Part shown: positions 34,981 through 43,655 of the stretch, in pieces
Layout of the letters: the number at the start of each line of letters is the position of its first letter
Position numbering within the stretch: the first letter of the stretch is position 1
Made by a program: the position numbers and the translations under genes
Notes under the pieces: generated by a model
What the model saw: only the letters and a program-made list of their open reading frames with translations
Databases searched by the model: none
What the model was told of the DNA's origin: nothing
DNA from: Dysosmobacter sp. Marseille-Q4140
GTDB taxonomy: Bacteria; Bacillota; Clostridia; Oscillospirales; Oscillospiraceae
Length of the DNA stretch: 64,000 nucleotides
NCBI GenBank assembly: GCA_018228705.1
Contig: CP073694.1
Location: 248,001 to 312,000 of the forward strand
Reading direction: 5' to 3'

Positions 34981-36261
34981 TCACTTGATTTTCCGGGCCT
35001 CCACGTAGTAGCGCTTGTCCTGAGCGTGGCCCATGGAGAAGGTCTTGCGGGGCAGCACGCCGTCGGCCATGACGGTCTTGAACAGCTGCTCCTTGCCCAT
35101 GGCGGGCAGCAGGAAGCCCATGTTGCCGGGCTTGGAGCCGAGATCCTTGGTGACCTCGTCGCCGTGGATGTAGTCCACCTCGCCGCCGTGGGCCTTGAGA
35201 TAATCGTCGATGACGGCCTGGAGAGTGCCCACCGCCAGCTGGACCTTGGGATCCGGCACGGTGATGAAACCGTCGTGGCCCTCCCAGACCACCTCGATGA
35301 CGTGGCCCTCGCCCCTGCCCTCGTGGGCGTTGGGATAGGCGGCCCGGAACGCTGCCATAAAGGCCTCCCGGTCCACGTCGAAGAGGACCCGGTGAATGGG
35401 CTCGAACTGGAGGGCATCGTCGTGGTTGTTGACCACCTCCACCAGGGCGTACCGGGCGGGCAGGCTGGCCCACTCGCTCTCCGGGGTGACCTTTTTCAGG
35501 TTCTCATAGCACTGCTTGGCGGTAGCCAGGGAGTGGTTGCCGTCGCCCACGGCAAAGAGCAGCGGGGCAACGCCCTTCATGCCGTACTTCTTCTCCATCT
35601 CGCTCTCGGCGCAGAGGCCCTCCAGGGCCGCCGCCGCGGCGTCCATCTGGGCGTCCGTCAGCTTCCAGCCCTTCAAATGGCCGCCGCCCTGCTGGAGGTC
35701 GAAGTCGTACAGTGCCTCCATGGCGCCGCTGGCGGCAGTCAGGGGCTCAATGACGGTGCGGTCCGGGTCGTCGATCAGCAACATCACATGGGGCAGCTCG
35801 ATGGGGGCGTCCTGCCGCACCTTCACCCGGGGCGGGATGCGGGAGAGGACGGTGCCCTCGGTGGCCCGGATCAGGGCGCCGGAGCCGGGGGTGAAGTCGT
35901 ACTGGTCCAGATCCACCATGCCGATGAGGCCGTGACGGACCTTGCCGTCGGACTGGGTGCGCTCAATGTAGATGAGGGATTCGGACAATGTCTTGAACAC
36001 ACCCTTATCCAGGTAGTCCTGCATGGCGGCGTTGATAGCGGCGATGTCGCCGTCCACGTTGGGGCCGTTCAGCTTGGCCTCCGGCAGGATCAGCCGCAGC
36101 GTGGAGGGCGCGCCGCCCACGGTCTTATCCACGGCCTCCCAGTACTCCGGCTGGGAGGTGAACTGGTCGCAGGCCACCACAGCCCACTTGGTCATATCCG
36201 CCTCCTTGGGCAGCAGGATGTCGGCGGGATAGAAGCCCAGCTTCTCAAAGGTCGGATTCAT
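34981..36261 (-). CDS. DUF1015 family protein
   Basis: A 426-aa soluble protein of the DUF1015 family. Hallmarks are KWAVVACDQFTSQPEYW near residue 25, an internal GDGNHSLATAKQCYE near 250, and HGDEVTKDLGSKPGNMGFLLP in the C-terminal third. The family is widespread in anaerobes and often near serine or one-carbon genes; its reaction is not established. Here it is last in a unit behind a ThrH-like phosphatase and a 47-aa membrane protein, so a link to phosphoserine metabolism is plausible but inferred. AGAAAGGGAG precedes ATG 36261. Confidence 0.88.
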   Translation of the reverse strand: MNPTFEKLGFYPADILLPKEADMTKWAVVACDQFTSQPEYWEAVDKTVGGAPSTLRLILPEAKLNGPNVDGDIAAINAAMQDYLDKGVFKTLSESLIYIERTQSDGKVRHGLIGMVDLDQYDFTPGSGALIRATEGTVLSRIPPRVKVRQDAPIELPHVMLLIDDPDRTVIEPLTAASGAMEALYDFDLQQGGGHLKGWKLTDAQMDAAAAALEGLCAESEMEKKYGMKGVAPLLFAVGDGNHSLATAKQCYENLKKVTPESEWASLPARYALVEVVNNHDDALQFEPIHRVLFDVDREAFMAAFRAAYPNAHEGRGEGHVIEVVWEGHDGFITVPDPKVQLAVGTLQAVIDDYLKAHGGEVDYIHGDEVTKDLGSKPGNMGFLLPAMGKEQLFKTVMADGVLPRKTFSMGHAQDKRYYVEARKIK

Positions 36262-36279
36262 GCGGCATCTCCCTTTCTG

Positions 36280-36423
36280 TTATTTTTTTCGAAATTCCTG
36301 AATGGTCTTGATAATAATATATGCGAGGACGCCCAGGCCGCAGAGGATGGCCGGCAGCGTATAGAGGCAGAAAATCGGCTTTCCGAACAGTTCCGTTACA
36401 GCAGGCCAAAACCATCCCTCCAT
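36280..36423 (-). CDS. Small single-pass membrane protein, 47 aa
   Basis: ATG 36423 opens 47 codons to TAA at 36280. The product begins MEGWFWPAVTELFGKP, has one hydrophobic helix (about residues 17-39, ending in LAYIII) and a basic tail EFRKK. The ribosome site AAAGGCGG is fair. It is snug between the ThrH-like gene (21 bp) and DUF1015 (18 bp), as expected for a true operon member. No family recognised; the size and topology suit a membrane anchor or regulator. Confidence 0.65.
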   Translation of the reverse strand: MEGWFWPAVTELFGKPIFCLYTLPAILCGLGVLAYIIIKTIQEFRKK

Positions 36424-36444
36424 GGCATCCGCCTTTTTTCACTG

Positions 36445-37044
36445 TTACAGCGCGGCCTTGATGGCAGCCAGGAACTCGCCGAACTCCTCGTAGGCGGGCA
36501 GCTCAGGGTGGTCGGCCTTGATCTTCTCCGTGCTCTTGAACAGGAATCCAGCCTTGCTGGCCTGGATCATGCCCAGATCGTTGTAGCTGTCGCCTGCGGC
36601 GATGGTCTCGTAGCCAATGGACTGCAAGGCCTTCACCGTGGTCAGCTTGGACTGCTGGCAGCGCATCTTGAAGCCGGTGATCTCCCCGTCGGGGGCCACC
36701 TCCAAAGAATTGCAGAAAATGGTGGGCCAACCCAGCTTCTCCATCAGGGGCTTGGCAAACTCCTCAAAGGTGTCGCTGAGGATGATGACCTGGGTGACGG
36801 AGCGCAGTTCGTCCAGAAACTCCTTGGCGCCGGGCAGGGGATCGATCTTGGCGATGGTGGCCTGGATCTCCTTCAGGCCCAGACCGTGCTCTTTTAAAAT
36901 GCCCAGGCGCCAGCGCATCAACTTATCGTAGTCGGGCTCGTCCCGGGTGGTGCGGCGCAGCTCGGGGATCCCGCTGGCCTCCGCGAAGGCGATCCAGATC
37001 TCCGGAACCAGGACGCCCTCCATGTCCAAGCATACAATATTCAT
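36445..37044 (-). CDS. thrH: HAD-family phosphoserine phosphatase/homoserine phosphotransferase (ThrH-like)
   Basis: A 199-aa haloacid dehalogenase phosphatase. Motif I is CLDMEGVLVPEIW (nucleophile Asp7, proton donor Glu9 in the DxE form typical of ThrH). Motif II is IILSDTF near residue 90, a Lys lies in the CQQSKL region near 133, and motif III is AAGDSYNDLGMI near 150. ThrH of Pseudomonas is a phosphoserine phosphatase that can also transfer phosphate to homoserine. GAGG-type site AAAGGAGAC precedes ATG 37044. First gene of the unit with the 47-aa protein and DUF1015. Confidence 0.85.
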   Translation of the reverse strand: MNIVCLDMEGVLVPEIWIAFAEASGIPELRRTTRDEPDYDKLMRWRLGILKEHGLGLKEIQATIAKIDPLPGAKEFLDELRSVTQVIILSDTFEEFAKPLMEKLGWPTIFCNSLEVAPDGEITGFKMRCQQSKLTTVKALQSIGYETIAAGDSYNDLGMIQASKAGFLFKSTEKIKADHPELPAYEEFGEFLAAIKAAL

Positions 37045-37130
37045 AGTGTCTCCTTTATGTGTCTGTGATTTGCGCAGCTGCGGCACCGGCTATCCAATGG
37101 ATACCGTCCACAGGCTCCGCCGTTACGCTG

Positions 37131-37160
37131 ATTATACAATATCCCGTCCCTTCATTTCAA
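37131..37160 (-). promoter_or_regulatory. Promoter of the thrH-like operon
   Basis: Minus-strand TTGAAA (37160-37155), 18-bp spacer, TATAAT (37136-37131), about 87 bp upstream of the ATG. Confidence 0.65.
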
Positions 37161-37267
37161 CGAGATTTATAAATTTTGCCGTTGGCGTCGGCGCTGCATA
37201 CTCCGTTTTTCGGTGGGGCACACTATGGGCAAATCCTTACCGAAAGGCAAGATTGGAGGTAAAACGC

Positions 37268-37486
37268 ATGGTAATCGACAAGATCGCGCTGACACTGGCC
37301 ATCATCGGCGCTCTGAACTGGGGCGGCATCGGCCTGTTTGGCTTTGATACGGTGGCCTTCCTTTTCGGCGGCCAGATGGCGGTCCTCTCCCGGGTGATCT
37401 ATGCCCTGGTGGGTCTGGCGGGCCTGTGGTGCATCACACTGCTGTTCCGCAGCGGCGAGGAGACAGGGCACGCCCATACCGCCTGA
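37268..37486 (+). CDS. DUF378 small membrane protein
   Basis: A 72-aa protein with two helices (about residues 5-27 and 38-62). The IGALNWGGIGLFGFD stretch identifies DUF378, a family of small bacterial membrane proteins of unknown function. TTGGAGGT precedes ATG 37268. It is divergent from the thrH-like operon and ends before a hairpin shared with the antiporter gene. Confidence 0.85.
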   Translation: MVIDKIALTLAIIGALNWGGIGLFGFDTVAFLFGGQMAVLSRVIYALVGLAGLWCITLLFRSGEETGHAHTA

Positions 37487-37506
37487 GCACATCCAACCGC
37501 ATAGAA

Positions 37507-37537
37507 AGAGGGGGGACCGAGTTTCGGTCCCCCCTCT
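37507..37537. terminator. Hairpin between convergent DUF378 and antiporter genes
   Basis: Perfect 14-bp arms (37507-37520 and 37524-37537, loop GTT), very GC-rich but with little U-run on either side. Confidence 0.72.
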
Positions 37538-37540
37538 GCG

Positions 37541-38845
37541 TTATTTCCGCTCCTGCTGTTCCTCTCCCTGGTCCATCAGTGCCCGGTCACGATCCAGCAG
37601 CTGCTCCGATACCAGATCCAGCTGCCGCATCTTATCATAGTGGTCAATCAGTCTGGTCTGCTGAGCCTGCGTCTCCTTCTCACTGCGGAACACCAGCTTC
37701 AGCAGCACCGGCGTCAAAATCGTGCCGCCGATGACCGTGATGATGACCGGCGTCATCATGGTAGCCGACAGTACCCCCAGGGACAGTCCCCGGTTGGCCA
37801 CGATCAGTGCCACTTCACCCCGGCATACCATGCCAACGCCCACCTGGAGACTCTCCCGGCCGGTAAATCGGCAGAGCCTGGCGCCCAAGCCGCAGCCCAC
37901 CAGCTTGGAGATCACGGACACCACCAGCAGCGCCGCGGCAAACAGTACCAGCGGACCGTCCATGCCGTCCACCCGGGCATTGATGCCGATGCAGGCAAAA
38001 AACACCGGTGTCAGCAGCAGGTAGCTCAGAGGCTCATACTTGGACTGGATGTAGTCGGCCTTGGGGGTGCAGGAGATCACCAGGCCCGCGATATAGGCGC
38101 CGGTGATGTCCGCCACGCCAAAGAAGTGCTCGGCACAGTAGGCCATCAGCAGACACAGCACGAAAGCCAGCACCGGATACCGCCGCAGATTGCGCTGGTG
38201 CTCCAGGGCCATCATCCAGCGGAACAGGCGGTTGGCCGCAAAGCCCACTACACCGGAGAACAGGAAGAACAGCACGATCTTTCCCAGCACCAGCAAAATG
38301 CTCTCGTCTCCGCCGGCCACGCTGCTGACAATGGTCAGAGCGATCAGGCCCAGCACGTCGTCGATCAGTGCCGCCGCCAGGATGGTGTTGCCCACCTTGG
38401 TATCCAGCTTGCCCAGCTCTTTCAGCGTCTCCACAGTGATGCTGACAGAGGTGGCGGTCAGGATGGTGCCCACGAATACATCCTCCAGGAAGCCGCCGTC
38501 CGGCACCAGTCCGCCCTGTCCGGCAGCCCATGCCAGACCCGTGCCCATGACCAGAGGCACCAGTACGCCCAGCAGCGCCACCAGAAAGCCCGCGCCGCCG
38601 CTGTGCTTGAGTTCCTGTATGTCAGTGCCCATGCCGGCGGAGAACATCAATACGATAACGCCCAGTTCGCTCAGCTGGGTCAGGAACTCCGTCTCCGTCA
38701 GGACGTTCAGCATGGCGGGGCCCAGGATCAGGCCCGCCAGCAGTGCGCCCACCACCTGTGGCATCTGAAATTTCCGGGTCACAATTCCCAGCACCTTGGT
38801 GCTGGCCAGAATCAGCGCCAGGTCCAGCAAATAGTGATATGACAT
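37541..38845 (-). CDS. CPA2-family cation/proton antiporter
   Basis: Integral membrane transporter of 434 aa with about 12-13 helices, Na+/H+ exchanger (KefB/GerN) family. LLAGLILGPAML near residue 36, TATSVSITVETLKELG near 130 and the ion-binding pair in ALIDDVLGLIAL near 160 are typical. CRGEVALIVANRG near 345 completes the second repeat. A charged tail of about 45 residues is cytoplasmic. It exchanges Na+ or K+ for protons; the ion is not decidable here. Monocistronic with its own promoter. Confidence 0.88.
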   Translation of the reverse strand: MSYHYLLDLALILASTKVLGIVTRKFQMPQVVGALLAGLILGPAMLNVLTETEFLTQLSELGVIVLMFSAGMGTDIQELKHSGGAGFLVALLGVLVPLVMGTGLAWAAGQGGLVPDGGFLEDVFVGTILTATSVSITVETLKELGKLDTKVGNTILAAALIDDVLGLIALTIVSSVAGGDESILLVLGKIVLFFLFSGVVGFAANRLFRWMMALEHQRNLRRYPVLAFVLCLLMAYCAEHFFGVADITGAYIAGLVISCTPKADYIQSKYEPLSYLLLTPVFFACIGINARVDGMDGPLVLFAAALLVVSVISKLVGCGLGARLCRFTGRESLQVGVGMVCRGEVALIVANRGLSLGVLSATMMTPVIITVIGGTILTPVLLKLVFRSEKETQAQQTRLIDHYDKMRQLDLVSEQLLDRDRALMDQGEEQQERK

Positions 38846-38914
38846 GGTAAGCTCCTCTCTTCTCCGGCAGCCGCCGGTTTTCGCAAACGTTCACTTTCTT
38901 CTATGTGAGCCTTC

Positions 38915-38942
38915 ATTTTAAACCTTTTCCGGGAATTTGCAA
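38915..38942 (-). promoter_or_regulatory. Antiporter promoter
   Basis: Minus-strand TTGCAA (38942-38937), 16-bp spacer, TAAAAT (38920-38915), about 70 bp upstream of the start. Confidence 0.5.
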
Positions 38943-38990
38943 GCGTCATTTATCACAAAAAGATCCCCGCCTTTCGGGCGGAAAGGAGAA

Positions 38991-39029
38991 AAAAGCAGGC
39001 TGTATTGCACAATACAGCCTGCTTTTTTT
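38991..39029 (-). terminator. Terminator of the mrnC-rqcH operon
   Basis: Perfect 16-bp arms (38991-39006 and 39011-39026) with A-runs and T-runs on both sides, 20 bp past the rqcH stop. Could work in either direction. Confidence 0.9.
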
Positions 39030-39049
39030 ACAGAAACTTTATAAATTTT

Positions 39050-40789
39050 TTATAGTTGGCTCAGACGGCGAACCTCCGCCTCCTCCGGCGTCACGTACAC
39101 GGTGCGGAAATTGATGTAGGTCACCATGCCCGGCCGGGCACCGGCGGGCTTTTTCACGTTCTTCACCGCCGTGCAGTCCACAGGGACGTTGGCGCTGTGC
39201 TTTGCCTGGGAATACCAGGCGGCAAGCCCTGCCGCCTCCCGGATGGAGGCCTCGTCCGCCTCCTGAGCGCCGGTGCAGAGGATCACATGGGCGCCGTGGA
39301 TCTTCTGGGTGTGGAACCACAGGTCCCGGCGGTCCGCGTCGTGGGTCAGGCGGTCGTTCTGTCGGTTGCTGCGGCCCACCAGGACCCGCAGCCCCGCGGA
39401 GGTGCGGAACTCCAGGGGCTTGGCCGGGCGGGAGATCTGCTTCTTCCCCTGCTTGCGCAGAAAGCCCGCCTGGCGCAGCTCCTCCCGGATGTCGGAGAAG
39501 TCCTGGTCGCTCTCCGCCCGCTCCAATTCCTCCAGCACGCTGCCCAGATACTCCAGGTCCCGCCGGGCAATGTCCATCTGCTCCCGGAGGTATCGCTCCG
39601 CGGTCTTGGCCTTGTTGTAGCGCTTATAGTACTTGGCGGCGTTCTGCTGGGGCGTCAGCAGCGGGTCCAGGGGCACGGTCACGGTGCCGCCCTGAGGATC
39701 GTAGTAGTTCTCCGCCTCCAGCGTCCGCTGTCCCCGCTCCATGCGGTAGAGGTTGGCGGTGATCAGCTCGCCGTACAGCCGCAGCTGGTCCCGCTCCTGG
39801 GTCTGGGCATACTCCTTCTCCTGGGCGGCCAGCTTTCGCCGCAGCCGGTCCCGGGCGGTGGAGGCGGCCCGGGTCAGGTCCGCGCCCCGCTGGCGCAGCC
39901 GCTCTGCCCGCTCCCGCTGGGCGTAGAAGTCATCCATCAGATCTGAAAAACTGGGATAGGTCACCTGCTCCGCGGCATCGCCGTACTGGCGGATGGGCCG
40001 GTAGGAGTAGTCCAGGGGCTCCCCGTTCCGCTTCAGCCCCACCGGCGTGAAGCGGTTTTCCCGGATGTCCGTCACGAGCCGTTCCAGCTCTGCCCACAGC
40101 CGCGCCTCTCCCTCCGGCCCCAGGCCGAAGAGGCGCCCATCGGTCTCCCCGGCGGCCAGGAAAGCCAGTTCCCGGGCAATTAAGGGCGAGACGCCGAAGT
40201 AGCTGTCCAGCAAAAAGGCGTCGATCTTCTGCTCCGGCGGAGCGGCGTCCAGCTTCTCCCGGAACCCCGCCTCCGTCTCCTCTGTCACCGGCAGGCGGCC
40301 CTGGGAGGCCGGCGGCAGGTAGAAAAGGCCCGGCAGCACCTGCCGGGCGGCGGACATCTCCGCGTCCACCCGCCGCAGGCAGTCGATGACCCGGCCCTCC
40401 TCGTCCAGCAGGATCAGGTTGGACCGGCGGCCCATGGCCTCCAGCACCAGCGTCCGGTGGCCGGGGCGGCCGAAATCGTCGGCGCTGTCCAGCTCCAGCC
40501 GCACCAGCCGCTCCAGCGGCGGCTGAGTGATGTCCGCCACCCGGGCGCCCACCAGATGCTTGCGCAGGAGCATGCAGAACATGGGCGGCTCCGCCGGGTT
40601 CTCCCGGGCCAGGGCCGTCATCTGGAGCCGGGGCGTCCCGGCTCCGGCATTGAGCAGCAGCCGCCCGGCCCGCAGCGTCAGCACCGCCTGGTCCCGGGTG
40701 GGCATCTGGACCTTGTCGATCCGCTGCCCGATCAGCAGCGGCCGCAGCTCCTGCACCACCGCCTGTAAACAGATCGCATCCAAAGGCAT
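39050..40789 (-). CDS. rqcH: Rqc2 homologue RqcH (NFACT family)
   Basis: NFACT protein of 579 aa, known as RqcH or fibronectin-binding-like FbpA. The NFACT-N domain starts with MPLDAICLQAVVQEL. A helix-hairpin region and long coiled coils follow (about 270-430). The NFACT-R domain near 478 has DRRDLWFHTQKIHGAHVIL. On obstructed 60S-like 50S subunits, RqcH recruits tRNA-Ala and adds C-terminal alanine tails to stalled peptides. GGAGGAG inside the end of mrnC precedes ATG 40789; the genes are 4 bp apart. Confidence 0.93.
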   Translation of the reverse strand: MPLDAICLQAVVQELRPLLIGQRIDKVQMPTRDQAVLTLRAGRLLLNAGAGTPRLQMTALARENPAEPPMFCMLLRKHLVGARVADITQPPLERLVRLELDSADDFGRPGHRTLVLEAMGRRSNLILLDEEGRVIDCLRRVDAEMSAARQVLPGLFYLPPASQGRLPVTEETEAGFREKLDAAPPEQKIDAFLLDSYFGVSPLIARELAFLAAGETDGRLFGLGPEGEARLWAELERLVTDIRENRFTPVGLKRNGEPLDYSYRPIRQYGDAAEQVTYPSFSDLMDDFYAQRERAERLRQRGADLTRAASTARDRLRRKLAAQEKEYAQTQERDQLRLYGELITANLYRMERGQRTLEAENYYDPQGGTVTVPLDPLLTPQQNAAKYYKRYNKAKTAERYLREQMDIARRDLEYLGSVLEELERAESDQDFSDIREELRQAGFLRKQGKKQISRPAKPLEFRTSAGLRVLVGRSNRQNDRLTHDADRRDLWFHTQKIHGAHVILCTGAQEADEASIREAAGLAAWYSQAKHSANVPVDCTAVKNVKKPAGARPGMVTYINFRTVYVTPEEAEVRRLSQL

Positions 40790-40793
40790 GGTC

Positions 40794-41195
40794 TTACTCC
40801 TCCATCATCGCGCAGAACAGCTCGTTGATCCGCTGGCGCTGTCCCCGCAGGTACAGCCAGCCCAGCAGCGCCTCCAGAGCCGTGGCCTGGGCGTATTGGG
40901 CCCGGCTGGCATGGGGCGGGATGGTGTGGACCTGGGCGTTGCGGCCCCGGCGGAACACCGCCTGTTCCTCCTCGGTCAGAAGGGGCAGGATCCGCTCCGC
41001 CCGCTCCGCCTGGGACTCCGCCCGCACCAGGGCCACGGTGGCCTGGTGAAGGCCCTTGCCCGTTGCCTTGCCATGGGCGCACAGCCAGGCACGCACCAAA
41101 ATCTCAAACACCGCGTCTCCCATATGGGCAAGGCCGATGGAGCTGATGGCACGGAGCTGGTCCTCCGTCAGCTGGGGCTGGAAATAGTCGTTCAT
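40794..41195 (-). CDS. mrnC: Mini-ribonuclease 3
   Basis: A 133-aa dimeric RNase III catalytic domain without the dsRNA-binding domain. The AHMGDAVFEILVRAWL block (about residues 23-38) holds catalytic acidic residues, and ATALEALLGWLYL near 103 the second set. MrnC matures 23S rRNA in Firmicutes. GAGAGGACC precedes the ATG. It has its own promoter and is coupled to rqcH. Confidence 0.94.
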   Translation of the reverse strand: MNDYFQPQLTEDQLRAISSIGLAHMGDAVFEILVRAWLCAHGKATGKGLHQATVALVRAESQAERAERILPLLTEEEQAVFRRGRNAQVHTIPPHASRAQYAQATALEALLGWLYLRGQRQRINELFCAMMEE

Positions 41196-41281
41196 GGGGT
41201 CCTCTCCTTATCCTTCCGGCGCCGCCCGGTCCGGGCCGCCGGTCTTGCGCTTGATCCGCCGCCCGCGAAGCGGCTCGTGAT

Positions 41282-41310
41282 ATTGTACCACATTCCGCGG
41301 GATTTGTCAC
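41282..41310 (-). promoter_or_regulatory. mrnC-rqcH promoter
   Basis: Minus-strand GTGACA (41310-41305), 17-bp spacer ending in TGG, TACAAT (41287-41282): good -35 plus extended -10, about 85 bp upstream of mrnC. Confidence 0.7.
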
Positions 41311-41316
41311 CCAAAA

Positions 41317-41347
41317 GGCGGCGGGACCGCCCATTTGCGGTCCCGCC
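41317..41347 (-). terminator. Terminator of the XRE-type regulator gene
   Basis: Perfect 11-bp arms (41320-41330 and 41337-41347), followed by a short TTTT on the minus strand, directly before the mrnC promoter. Confidence 0.7.
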
Positions 41348-41364
41348 ATGGGTTCGTATGTTCT

Positions 41365-42345
41365 TCAGAAGGGGCCGGATGACGCCTCCTGCTGCGCCAG
41401 GGCCTCCTCGAAGCCCGGCCACTCCCCCTCCGGGCCCGGCCACCAGCGGTAAAGGCTGGCGTAGACCCTGGCTCCGATCATGGGCATATCCAGATGCCAG
41501 AGGACGTTCCCCGCCCCATCCAAGGCCACGGCAGTGGGTGTGAAGGAGATGGTCCGCTGTCCCTCCACGCCCTCTTCGTCCGGCCAGATCTCCCGGTTCA
41601 GATCCGCCGTCCACACGAGGAGCTGGACCTCTCCGGTCTCGACCTTCCGGGTGACGGTATTTTTGCGATCGGAGGTGAGATACACCTCCACGGTCTCCAC
41701 CGCCGGGTCGTCGCAGCGGAAGAGCGTACAGCCCCAGTCGTCGTTCAGCGTCAGCCCGCCCAGGCCCTCCATGGCCTGCCCCGTGGCCTCCGCCCGGACC
41801 TCCACGCCCAGGGGCCGCCACAGGGGACCCCACCGCTCCGTGAGCGTCGTCCGGTAGGTGCCGCTGTCACCGTCGGAGAACAAAAAGAGCTGATAGCCGC
41901 CCAGGGGCTGCTCCAGCAGCACCTGGGCCGTCTCCCGGCCGGAGAACAGTCCCTGCCGCGCGGCGGCCTCGGCGGTGAAGCGGTAACCCATGGAGGCCAG
42001 TGCCCAGACCGCCAGGACCAGGGCCGCGCCCAGGACCGCCAGCCAGCGGGCGCTCACCCGCCGGGCCTTGCGGCGGATCTCCTTTACGGAGGTATCCGCC
42101 AGCCGCCGGGCGGCATCCTCCGCCTCCGGCGCCGCCTGGCCGGTCACCAGCTGCAAAACGCCCAGGCCCAGAGCCTCGGCCAGGGGCTCCAGCAGCGCCA
42201 CGTCCGGCCGGCACACGTCCCGCTCCCACTTGCTGACGGACTTGTCCGTCACATGGAGCCGCTCCGCCAGCTGCCGCTGGGTCAAGCCCCTGTCCTGCCG
42301 TGCCCGGCGGATCAGGGCGCCCACGGTCTCCCGTTCCTCCTGCAT
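41365..42345 (-). CDS. Membrane-anchored XRE-family regulator
   Basis: A 326-aa protein. An N-terminal XRE/Cro helix-turn-helix (about residues 8-65: LTQRQLAERLHVTDKSVSKWE) is followed by a short linker, one transmembrane helix (about 100-120) and an extracytoplasmic beta-rich domain of about 200 residues. The layout suggests a transcription factor that reads an envelope signal directly, but no sensor family is recognised. AAGAGGTGAGG is correctly spaced for ATG 42345; a GTG 9 bp upstream is less likely. Divergent from the CmpB-like membrane gene. Confidence 0.83.
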   Translation of the reverse strand: MQEERETVGALIRRARQDRGLTQRQLAERLHVTDKSVSKWERDVCRPDVALLEPLAEALGLGVLQLVTGQAAPEAEDAARRLADTSVKEIRRKARRVSARWLAVLGAALVLAVWALASMGYRFTAEAAARQGLFSGRETAQVLLEQPLGGYQLFLFSDGDSGTYRTTLTERWGPLWRPLGVEVRAEATGQAMEGLGGLTLNDDWGCTLFRCDDPAVETVEVYLTSDRKNTVTRKVETGEVQLLVWTADLNREIWPDEEGVEGQRTISFTPTAVALDGAGNVLWHLDMPMIGARVYASLYRWWPGPEGEWPGFEEALAQQEASSGPF

Positions 42346-42475
42346 TGTCCTCACCTCTTGCCCTCATCATACCGGTTCCGACCCGAAAAGGCAATCTACT
42401 TCCGGTAGAACGAGCCTTGCGCATCCGGCGCCGGCATGGTAGGATGGTGCCACGACAAGGAAGGGAGAATTTTTC

Positions 42476-43048
42476 ATGAGACGATTTGAGCCCCAGTCCC
42501 GACAGGAGGCTGTTCAGGCGCTGTTTCTGTATTTTCTGCTGTATTCCGTTATCGGCTGGGCCTATGAGGTATTTTTGGAGGTGGTGGTCTACCGCTGGGG
42601 ATACTCGGACCGGGGCGTGCTGCTGGGTCCCTACTGCCCGGTCTACGGCGTGGGGGCGCTGGCCTTTTTGCTGTGCTTCGGCTGGCTTTTGAAAAAGGAG
42701 GGCGGCGTGCTGCTGCGTTGGGTGGTGCGGCCGCTGGCGCTGTTCGTAGGCTGCATGGCGGTGGCTACCGCCATCGAGCTGGTCACCAGCTACATTCTGG
42801 AGGCCCTGACCGGCGCCTGGCCCTGGCAGACCTATATGAACTACGGCATCAACTTCCAGGGCCGCATCGCCCTGTCCCCCTCCGTCCGCTTCGGTCTGGG
42901 CGGGCTGCTCTTTCTGCTGGTATTGCAGCCCCTCTTTGAAAAGCTGGTGGGCGCCATGAGCCCCCGGCTGCGGACCAGGGTGTTCCGGGTCCTGGCGGCG
43001 CTGTTCGCCCTGGACTGCGCGGTCACCGCGGCAAGAGCCCTGCTTTGA
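42476..43048 (+). CDS. CmpB-like membrane protein (putative ABC permease family)
   Basis: An integral membrane protein of 190 aa with five helices. FLLYSVIGWAYEVFLEVV near residue 20 and GVLLGPYCPVYGVGAL near 46 are the signature of PF06541, named putative ABC-transporter permease but usually without a partner ATPase, as here. Function unknown. AAGGGAG precedes the ATG. A shorter family member lies at 19424. A DJ-1 gene follows 45 bp later on the same strand. Confidence 0.85.
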   Translation: MRRFEPQSRQEAVQALFLYFLLYSVIGWAYEVFLEVVVYRWGYSDRGVLLGPYCPVYGVGALAFLLCFGWLLKKEGGVLLRWVVRPLALFVGCMAVATAIELVTSYILEALTGAWPWQTYMNYGINFQGRIALSPSVRFGLGGLLFLLVLQPLFEKLVGAMSPRLRTRVFRVLAALFALDCAVTAARALL

Positions 43049-43093
43049 GAGAAACGACGTTGCAATTAAGATTTAAGATAAGGAGGAACGATC

Positions 43094-43648
43094 ATGAGCA
43101 AACTGTACGCCTTCCTGGCGGACGGAATGGAAGAGGTGGAGTGCCTGGCGGTGGTGGACATCGCCCGCCGGGGCGGCATTCAGGTGGAGACGGTGTCCAT
43201 CATGGGCCGCCGGGAGGTCACCGGCTCCCACAACATCACGGTCCTGGCGGACCGGCTCTTTGAGGAGACGGAGGTCCTGCCCGGCGACACGCTGTTCCTG
43301 CCCGGCGGCGGCAAGGGCGTGGAAAACCTGACGGCCCACGAAGGTCTCGCCGCCGTGCTGAAAGATTCCGCCGCCCGGGGCGACCGGATCGCCGCCATCT
43401 GCGCCGCGCCCAGCGTCCTGGGCGGCCTGAGGCTGCTGGCCGGGCGCACTGCCACCAGCTACCCCACCTGGCGGGACAAGGTGCCCTGCGGCACCTGGAC
43501 CATGGAGGGCGTGGTCACCGACGGGCCCTTCACCACCGCCCGGGGCCTGGGCTTCGCCATCGACCTGGGACTGGAGCTGGTGCGGCTGCTGGTGAGCCCG
43601 GAGGAGGCCCAGACCGTCAAGGAGCGCATCCAGCACCCGGACTGCTGA
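43094..43648 (+). CDS. DJ-1/PfpI family protein
   Basis: A 184-aa member of the DJ-1 branch of the DJ-1/PfpI superfamily. The early Glu (DGMEEVE, about residues 11-17) and the nucleophile-elbow Cys in AICAAPSVLGG near 101 are conserved, with GPFTTARGLGFAI near 142. DJ-1 proteins act on methylglyoxal adducts or as redox-sensitive chaperones; the precise role is unclear. AGGAGG precedes the ATG. Likely co-transcribed with the CmpB-like gene and closed by a terminator. Confidence 0.9.
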   Translation: MSKLYAFLADGMEEVECLAVVDIARRGGIQVETVSIMGRREVTGSHNITVLADRLFEETEVLPGDTLFLPGGGKGVENLTAHEGLAAVLKDSAARGDRIAAICAAPSVLGGLRLLAGRTATSYPTWRDKVPCGTWTMEGVVTDGPFTTARGLGFAIDLGLELVRLLVSPEEAQTVKERIQHPDC

Positions 43649-43655
43649 AACCGCG

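Noticed and set aside
35026..36897. A plus-strand frame opposite DUF1015 and the ThrH-like gene
   Set aside because: Spans three supported genes on the other strand and has no motif of its own.
38905..39114. A 69-codon plus-strand frame across the rqcH terminator
   Set aside because: Runs through the hairpin into the antisense of rqcH; no ribosome site.
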